Shown: in pieces, positions 59,277 through 64,000 of the stretch | Numbering within the stretch: the first letter of the stretch is position 1 | How the letters are laid out: each line of letters opens with the position of its first letter | DNA from: Diplocloster modestus | GTDB taxonomy: Bacteria > Bacillota > Clostridia > Lachnospirales > Lachnospiraceae | Reading direction: 5' to 3' | NCBI RefSeq assembly: GCF_019042245.1 | Contig: NZ_JAHQCX010000002.1 | Span: forward strand, 121,782-185,781 | DNA length: 64,000 nucleotides | Translations under genes and position numbers: made by a program | Notes under the pieces: model-generated | What the model saw: the letters and a program-made list of their open reading frames with translations, nothing else | Database searches by the model: none | Told to the model about the DNA's origin: nothing

Positions 59277-59385
59277 AAATGGCAGGCGCCATAACTGCAC
59301 ACTCCCCCATAGAAGGGTTGCCGCCATTCTGTTACCCTATGGCTCCCCTCTTCCAGGTGAAGTACAACTATGACGCCTGCCATTT
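59277..59385. repeat. palindrome (hairpin 4), about 110 bp
   Basis: AAATGGCAGGCGCCATAACTGCAC (59277-59300) pairs with GTACAACTATGACGCCTGCCATTT (59362-59385) with few mismatches; inside, CCCATAG... and CTATGGG pair again. It lies 16 bp beyond the M20 peptidase stop and 140 bp before fabH. Resembles the three larger hairpins in placement. Confidence 0.75.
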
Positions 59386-59401
59386 CATCCCCGTCTTGCT
59401 C

Positions 59402-60844
59402 TTAGCACTTTCTAATCAGCCGCACATAAAACTCTACCGTTTTCACCAGTGTCTCTATGGGCACCCGCTCGTTATTGCCATGGATCAATCCCCGCTCCTC
59501 CTTTGACAACGCCATCGCCGAGAACCGGTACACCCGGTCCGTGATCCGGCAGTAATGCCTGGAGTCGCTGCAGGCCATCATCAGATAAGGCGAAACCAGC
59601 GCCTCCGGCCAGGTATTGTGAATCACCTGCGTAAGCTTCTGGTATTCCTCGCATTCGGTATCTGAACAGATCGAAGGGTTCATCCCCTCCACCAGCTGCA
59701 CGTCAATGTTCGGATTATGTATCGTTTGTTTCAGGTAAGTCTGAATGCTGTCCAGCGTATCCTGTCCCAGCAGACGCAGGTTCGTTCCGACCGCCGCTTT
59801 CGGAGGCAGCACATTGTATGCGTTACTTCCCTCCATCTTTGTAACCGCGCAAGTAGTACGCATCATGGCGTTGAGTTCCCCGCCCGATTTCTTACAGACC
59901 ATGTCAAGCAGCGGCTGAAAGCACCACAGATTCGCAAATAATATCTTATAAGCGAAGCTGGAATGACGTCCCAGCGTATCAAACATCTCTGCCACAGGCT
60001 TCGTCAGCTGGGAAGGGAACGGATGATTTTCAATATCCACCACAGCCCTGGCCAGTTCCCCGGCAATGGTATGTGTCGGAGGTGTGGAGGCGTGGCCGCC
60101 CTGGCTTTTCATGGAGAACTTTACGTTGGCCAGCCCCTTTTCCGCTACACCGATCAGCGCGCAGGAACGGGTAACTCCAGGAAATACATTTTCCACTACG
60201 GCGCCGCCTTCATCAACCACGAGAGCCGGCTTCACTCCCCGCCTTTCCAGTTCCGCCACCATAGCGGGACAGGATGGTCCATTGATCTCCTCATCGCCAG
60301 AAAAAGCCATATAGATATCCTGTTCCGGCACAAATCCATGTTCCATCAGGGACTCGGCAGCTTCCACCACCCCGCACAGGGTCCCCTTAGTATCCAGCGT
60401 TCCCCGGCCCCACAGTACGCCGTCTTCTACCAATCCCTCAAACGCAGGTTTTCCCCAGCCGTCTTCTTCAATCGGAACCACATCATAGTGGGACATTAAA
60501 ACGGTGGGTTTATCCGCAGCTTTTCCCTTCCAGTGATAGAGAATTCCTGTTTTTCCTATAAACTCTCTGGTACAGATCTTATGGATGTTCGGAAAACGCT
60601 CTTGCAGCAGGTCCTGAAATTTCTTGAATTCGTCGAAATCCGTCAGGCTTTCATCATTGTGCGAGACTGTTTTACAGCGGATCATCGCCTGCATATCCCG
60701 CACGATCCTGTCGTCATCCAGATCCACATCCCCTTCACTCACAGGCATCTGTGCCTTTGGCTTGAACATCGCGGCGCGCGCCAGGATCACCGCCAGAAAA
60801 ACTACAACCGCCAGTAAAATAATACCTAAGATCCACCAACCCAT
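59402..60844 (-). CDS. M20 family metallopeptidase, membrane-anchored
   Basis: A 480-residue zinc hydrolase with an N-terminal membrane helix ([22 protein letters not shown]). The metal and catalytic blocks are [54 protein letters not shown] and [14 protein letters not shown] near the end, all intact, with the dimerisation domain in between. It resembles carboxypeptidase S/PM20D1-like enzymes, which act on small peptides or N-acyl amino acids. It sits with the DUF5058 permease pair. Confidence 0.9.
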   Translation of the reverse strand: MGWWILGIILLAVVVFLAVILARAAMFKPKAQMPVSEGDVDLDDDRIVRDMQAMIRCKTVSHNDESLTDFDEFKKFQDLLQERFPNIHKICTREFIGKTGILYHWKGKAADKPTVLMSHYDVVPIEEDGWGKPAFEGLVEDGVLWGRGTLDTKGTLCGVVEAAESLMEHGFVPEQDIYMAFSGDEEINGPSCPAMVAELERRGVKPALVVDEGGAVVENVFPGVTRSCALIGVAEKGLANVKFSMKSQGGHASTPPTHTIAGELARAVVDIENHPFPSQLTKPVAEMFDTLGRHSSFAYKILFANLWCFQPLLDMVCKKSGGELNAMMRTTCAVTKMEGSNAYNVLPPKAAVGTNLRLLGQDTLDSIQTYLKQTIHNPNIDVQLVEGMNPSICSDTECEEYQKLTQVIHNTWPEALVSPYLMMACSDSRHYCRITDRVYRFSAMALSKEERGLIHGNNERVPIETLVKTVEFYVRLIRKC

Positions 60845-60880
60845 GTTACATCCTTCTTTCTCTTAAAAACTATTTTTAAG

Positions 60881-61540
60881 TTAAATCAGATTCTTTTTGT
60901 AGAGAATCCTGGCCGCGCCGATGGAGATCAGCGCCCCTACTGGAACCAGTACGCCCACAGAACTGGCAAGTGACGGTACCAGCAGGAACAGGATGACCAT
61001 AAACACCAAAGGAGCGATGGAAATCTTCCAGTTCTTGCTCACATAAACTACCGCCAGACCGCCGAACAGAGCCGGCAGGATATTGTCAAAAGCCGGTTTC
61101 AGACCCGGAGAATTCAAAATCGGCGCCAACTGCGCCAGCAGGAACACACCCGCTGCGATGATCAGCGTGGTAACGATGGAGGATGTAGCGATAGCGATAG
61201 TCGATACGATCTCCCCCTCCTCGCTTCCGGGTTTGACTTTGGCGTTCTCCATGGCATTCAAAGCACAGGGGACCTTCAGGTTCGTAAGGTTTCCGGTCAC
61301 GAAGCCCAGATAGGAACCGGCGGTTCCCAGCATCGGGATATAAGTCACCACTTCGATCGCGCCCACGGTCCAGAAGATCGGGGCTACACCCAGGAGACCT
61401 TTCAAAACCGGAGTGAATCCAGGCCAGGCGTCATATCGTACACAGATGGCCAGTGGTACGCACAGGATCACTACCGCTGCGGTCCAGATCCATAATTTTC
61501 CATAAAAATGTGTCTGTTCATCATATGCTCTTGTTTTCAT
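60881..61540 (-). CDS. membrane protein partner of DUF5058 permease
   Basis: A 219-residue protein with about six membrane helices (IWTAAVVILCVPLAICV, LLGVAPIFWTVGAIEVVTYIPML, IAIATSSIVTTLIIAAGVFLLAQLAP, and a C-terminal pair). I know it only as a frequent neighbour of DUF5058 genes; together they may form a transporter for the substrate or product of the M20 peptidase. ATG 61540 follows TTGGAGG, 14 bp after the DUF5058 stop. Confidence 0.7.
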   Translation of the reverse strand: MKTRAYDEQTHFYGKLWIWTAAVVILCVPLAICVRYDAWPGFTPVLKGLLGVAPIFWTVGAIEVVTYIPMLGTAGSYLGFVTGNLTNLKVPCALNAMENAKVKPGSEEGEIVSTIAIATSSIVTTLIIAAGVFLLAQLAPILNSPGLKPAFDNILPALFGGLAVVYVSKNWKISIAPLVFMVILFLLVPSLASSVGVLVPVGALISIGAARILYKKNLI

Positions 61541-61554
61541 ATTTTCCTCCAATC

Positions 61555-62277
61555 TTATATAATCCACGGTGTGATCACGCAGGCAAATGCCATCGCTCCC
61601 AGCATACTGACAGGAAGCGCGTAATTCTCAAGCCATTTCATCCGGAACTTCTTCACGCACAGTCCGCAGATTCCCATAAGCAGCGAGGAAAACAGCAGGA
61701 CAAAGATCGGGATCCATCCTGCCAGCCCGTTTCGGATATCGGAAAACACCATACCCAGGAAAGCGGATATCATTCCAAGGAACAGCGCGGTTGAGAAAAT
61801 ATCACTCCAGCGGCTGTCTTTATTTTTCATGGATACCAGCCCTTTTTGGATTTTCCTGATTAACAGCGGAACCAGGATGATACTGGGCATGATTCCAAGA
61901 GTCATAACCCAGGCAATGGCCGAAAACACCTTAGGGTCTGTAATGGTCTCCGCTAAGGACAGGCCGAATACGGTGGCCGTCGAAGTGGCCGCCGGAAGTT
62001 CGTATGTAATCGCACCTACTACACTGAGCCTTACCCAGGGAAGCGGCAGGCCCAGGAACTTTGACAGTGTCACCACCCCCAGCAGGATCGACACCGCCGG
62101 AGCTATGGTAAAGACCGCCGTCGATACGATGATCTTACGGATCTGCTTCATATCCATACCGATCTCTTTGGCCCGTCTTAAGCCTCTTACCAGGAAAAAT
62201 ACCGACTGGGCAATGACGAACAGAATAACAAGCGCAGCCAGCACAAATAAAAAGCTGCTGTTTGGATTAAAATTCAT
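61555..62277 (-). CDS. DUF5058 family permease
   Basis: A 240-residue protein with about six membrane helices (FLFVLAALVILFVIAQSVFFLV, VFTIAPAVSILLGVVTL, VMTLGIMPSIILVPLLI) and the conserved LPLPWVRLSVVGAITYELPAATSTATVFGLS. It matches DUF5058, a family of unknown substrate that often lies beside M20 peptidase genes. The gene order DUF5058, partner, M20 peptidase suggests uptake and hydrolysis of a peptide-like compound. Confidence 0.82.
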   Translation of the reverse strand: MNFNPNSSFLFVLAALVILFVIAQSVFFLVRGLRRAKEIGMDMKQIRKIIVSTAVFTIAPAVSILLGVVTLSKFLGLPLPWVRLSVVGAITYELPAATSTATVFGLSLAETITDPKVFSAIAWVMTLGIMPSIILVPLLIRKIQKGLVSMKNKDSRWSDIFSTALFLGMISAFLGMVFSDIRNGLAGWIPIFVLLFSSLLMGICGLCVKKFRMKWLENYALPVSMLGAMAFACVITPWII

Positions 62278-62332
62278 TAGTTTTCCTCCCTCTTTTTGAA
62301 CGCATTCTTTTTTCCGCGCTCTTCTCTTTACT

Positions 62333-64000
62333 TCAGATCATTCTATTCCGGCCGCTTTCTGACTGCTTGCGACACTGAAAGCACTCCGCCAGTAATTCAC
62401 ACAGCTTAGACATTACGATGGGTTTTGACATATGGCCGTTCATCCCGCTTTCCATGGATTTCTTCGTATCCTCATCAAAGGCGTTGGCCGTCATGGCCAC
62501 GATCGGTATCGTCCTGGAATCCGCTTTCCCAAGTGTCCGGATCAGCTTCGTCGCCTCCAGCCCGTCCATAACCGGCATGCGGATATCCATCAGGACCGCA
62601 TCGAAATAATACGGCGGATTCTTCTCGAACTGCTCCACCGCTTCTCTTCCGTCTCCTGCGGTAACGACCTGGAAACCATTCATCTGAAGCAGCTCCACTG
62701 CAATTTCCATATTTAATTCATTATCCTCAGCCAGAAGGATGCGCCTGCCGGTAAAATCGTATTCTTTTTCCAACGGCACCTGTGCCTGCGCCTCTGCTCT
62801 TTCTATCTTACTGCCATATGGCATAGAGAGGGTAAAATAAAACTCCGATCCCTTTCCGGGTTCACTGGCGACCTCCAGGATGCCACCCATCATCTGTACC
62901 AGGCGCTGTGAAATGGATAGTCCCAGGCCGGTTCCGCCATAGCGGGATGCGGTTATGGCGCCTGCCTGCTCAAAGGAATTAAAGATCCTGCCCTGCGCCT
63001 CCCTGCTGATTCCGATTCCGGTATCTTTCACGGAAAATTGTAACATAACCTGCTGATCGGATTCTTCCAGAACCCGGATTCTTACACTCACCCGGCCTTC
63101 TGCCTTTGTAAATTTCAATGCATTTCCCACAATATTAACCAGAACCTGATTCAGCCGCAGCCCGTCGGCCAGGACATGCCGGTCACTGCTGAATTCATTG
63201 ATCACGCTGAAGTCAATCTGTTTTTGATCTGCCTGCGTACGCATCAGATCCTCCAGCTCGCCGATCAGCCTGTTCAGATCGGTATTTTCAAAATTCAGTT
63301 CCATCTTCCCGCTCTCGATCCGGGACATGTCCAGAATGTCATTGATCAGCGTCAGCAGATATTCGTTGGCCGATTCGATCTTGTTCAGGCAGTCCATGGC
63401 CTTTTCCTTGTCATCCAGCACAGCTTTGGCGATCGTCGTCATCCCCCCTATGGCATTCATAGGGGTTCGGATCTCATGGGACATTCTGGAGAGGAAATCT
63501 GTTTTCGCCTGGCTCACCGCATCCGCTCTCGCCTTCATAATAAAGGAAAATATGATTTTCCCCATTTCCTTAACCAGCCGCCGCTGCTCGATGGACCATT
63601 CGCATTCCGTTTTCCATACCTCGAAAGACAAAGCGCCCGCATAGAGCCCACGGCTCCAGATACCCGCGTGCAGACAGGCCCCGTGTTTCTCTTCCCCCGT
63701 CAGGTATTCCTGGCTGATCCCCTCCTCATCATACCGGCTGCTAATGGCATCTATTTCTTCCTGATTCAGATAGAATCTGCGCTCCATATCCAGATTCTGC
63801 TGCTCTCTGGCCCACTGGTAGGTGTACCGGTAGCTCAGATAATCATGATCCACCTCCAGCACCGTTACCCGGTCAAAGCCATAAGTTTTCCCGATCCTGG
63901 CCAGCAGCAGAAAAATGGCATCGTCCAGATTTCTGGCCTTTCCAAGGAGCTCCAACGCAAAGGAGGTCAGGTTCTCTTCCTTTTGACCGGTAGGCCGTTT
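62333..64000 (-). CDS. hybrid sensor histidine kinase/response regulator, 5' end outside window
   Basis: The reading frame is open up to base 64000, so the start lies outside the window. Visible parts are a GAF-like sensor region (first 150 residues), a HisKA domain with the phospho-His in FLSRMSHEIRTPMNAIGG, an ATP-binding domain with VNIVGNALKFT, VKDTGIGIS and YGGTGLGLSIS, then a receiver domain with the phospho-acceptor Asp in VLMDIRMPVMDG. It is cytoplasmic over the visible part. There is no separate partner regulator. Confidence 0.93.
   Translation of the reverse strand, partial: KRPTGQKEENLTSFALELLGKARNLDDAIFLLLARIGKTYGFDRVTVLEVDHDYLSYRYTYQWAREQQNLDMERRFYLNQEEIDAISSRYDEEGISQEYLTGEEKHGACLHAGIWSRGLYAGALSFEVWKTECEWSIEQRRLVKEMGKIIFSFIMKARADAVSQAKTDFLSRMSHEIRTPMNAIGGMTTIAKAVLDDKEKAMDCLNKIESANEYLLTLINDILDMSRIESGKMELNFENTDLNRLIGELEDLMRTQADQKQIDFSVINEFSSDRHVLADGLRLNQVLVNIVGNALKFTKAEGRVSVRIRVLEESDQQVMLQFSVKDTGIGISREAQGRIFNSFEQAGAITASRYGGTGLGLSISQRLVQMMGGILEVASEPGKGSEFYFTLSMPYGSKIERAEAQAQVPLEKEYDFTGRRILLAEDNELNMEIAVELLQMNGFQVVTAGDGREAVEQFEKNPPYYFDAVLMDIRMPVMDGLEATKLIRTLGKADSRTIPIVAMTANAFDEDTKKSMESGMNGHMSKPIVMSKLCELLAECFQCRKQSESGRNRMI

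Noticed and set aside
59189..59383. 64-codon frame in hairpin 4
   Set aside because: It follows the palindrome arm and has no coding features.

Overview
The window reads as a chromosome segment of a spore-forming Clostridia bacterium, most likely Lachnospiraceae, interrupted by a 12.9 kb GC-rich mobile element. The host assignment rests on Spo0A, SpoIVB peptidase, CotF-like coat proteins, the gene order asp23-nusB-xseA-xseB-ispA-dxs-tlyA-nadK-argR-recN-spoIVB-spo0A, and a feo locus with DUF2325 and DUF3793 partners. The family-level call is inference; no 16S gene is present.

Layout. 1-7.0 kb: queA (cut by the window edge), rnhA, a TelA/XpaC-type pair, a polysaccharide deacetylase and a membrane-anchored MutS-like ATPase. 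7.2-10.4 kb: two coat-type proteins, glgA and spo0A. 10.5-21.1 kb: a long minus-strand run covering spoIVB, DNA repair (recN, xseAB), arginine control, NAD phosphorylation, isoprenoid synthesis (dxs, ispA), nusB and asp23. 21.7-24.4 kb: ung, hisF, hisH and a Sir2-like protein. 24.5-29.7 kb: a DUF6465 protein, a two-component system, a lipoprotein cyclophilin, a MerR regulator and a small membrane protein. 30.0-35.3 kb: a ferrous-iron locus (FeoB-associated protein, feoB, two FeoA proteins, a DtxR-family regulator, DUF2325, DUF3793) with six GTTAG-N6-CTAAC-type operators, one inside the spacer of a near-consensus promoter. 35.3-37.1 kb: an ABC-F ATPase.

37.2-50.14 kb is an integrative mobilizable element inserted at the 3' end of ssrA (tmRNA). 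The tmRNA body, with a consensus promoter and a 10-codon tag reading frame, lies at 50137-50486. What looks like its original terminator now lies 12.9 kb away at 37194-37228, beyond a serine recombinase. The element carries the recombinase, a predicted PD-(D/E)XK protein, a ribbon-helix-helix/ParA pair, two small cargo genes, a MobV-like protein, a MOBP-type relaxase with MobC, a membrane-anchored GIY-YIG nuclease next to a membrane protein, a P4/D5-type primase-helicase and an excisionase-like HTH protein. Upstream of the HTH gene are a strong promoter with a structured leader or small RNA, and a 540 bp array of at least a dozen GTTCCACTT repeats that I interpret as a replication origin. The GC-rich coding style points to an actinobacterial (Coriobacteriia-like) history; several cargo genes look less GC-rich, so the element is mosaic.

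50.1-64 kb returns to host: ssrA, a proline-rich repeat protein, smpB, rnr, secG, eno, a YitT-family protein, lysA, fabH, an M20 peptidase next to a DUF5058 permease pair, and a hybrid histidine kinase running off the end.

Four long, near-perfect intergenic hairpins (about 110 to 380 bp) lie just beyond the 3' ends of telA, ung, the DtxR gene and the M20 peptidase gene. They have unrelated sequences but the same architecture. The most testable novelties are the recombinase reading frame that crosses the attachment junction, so its C-terminus should differ between integrated and circular forms, the iteron origin, the leader/small RNA, and the membrane GIY-YIG pair.
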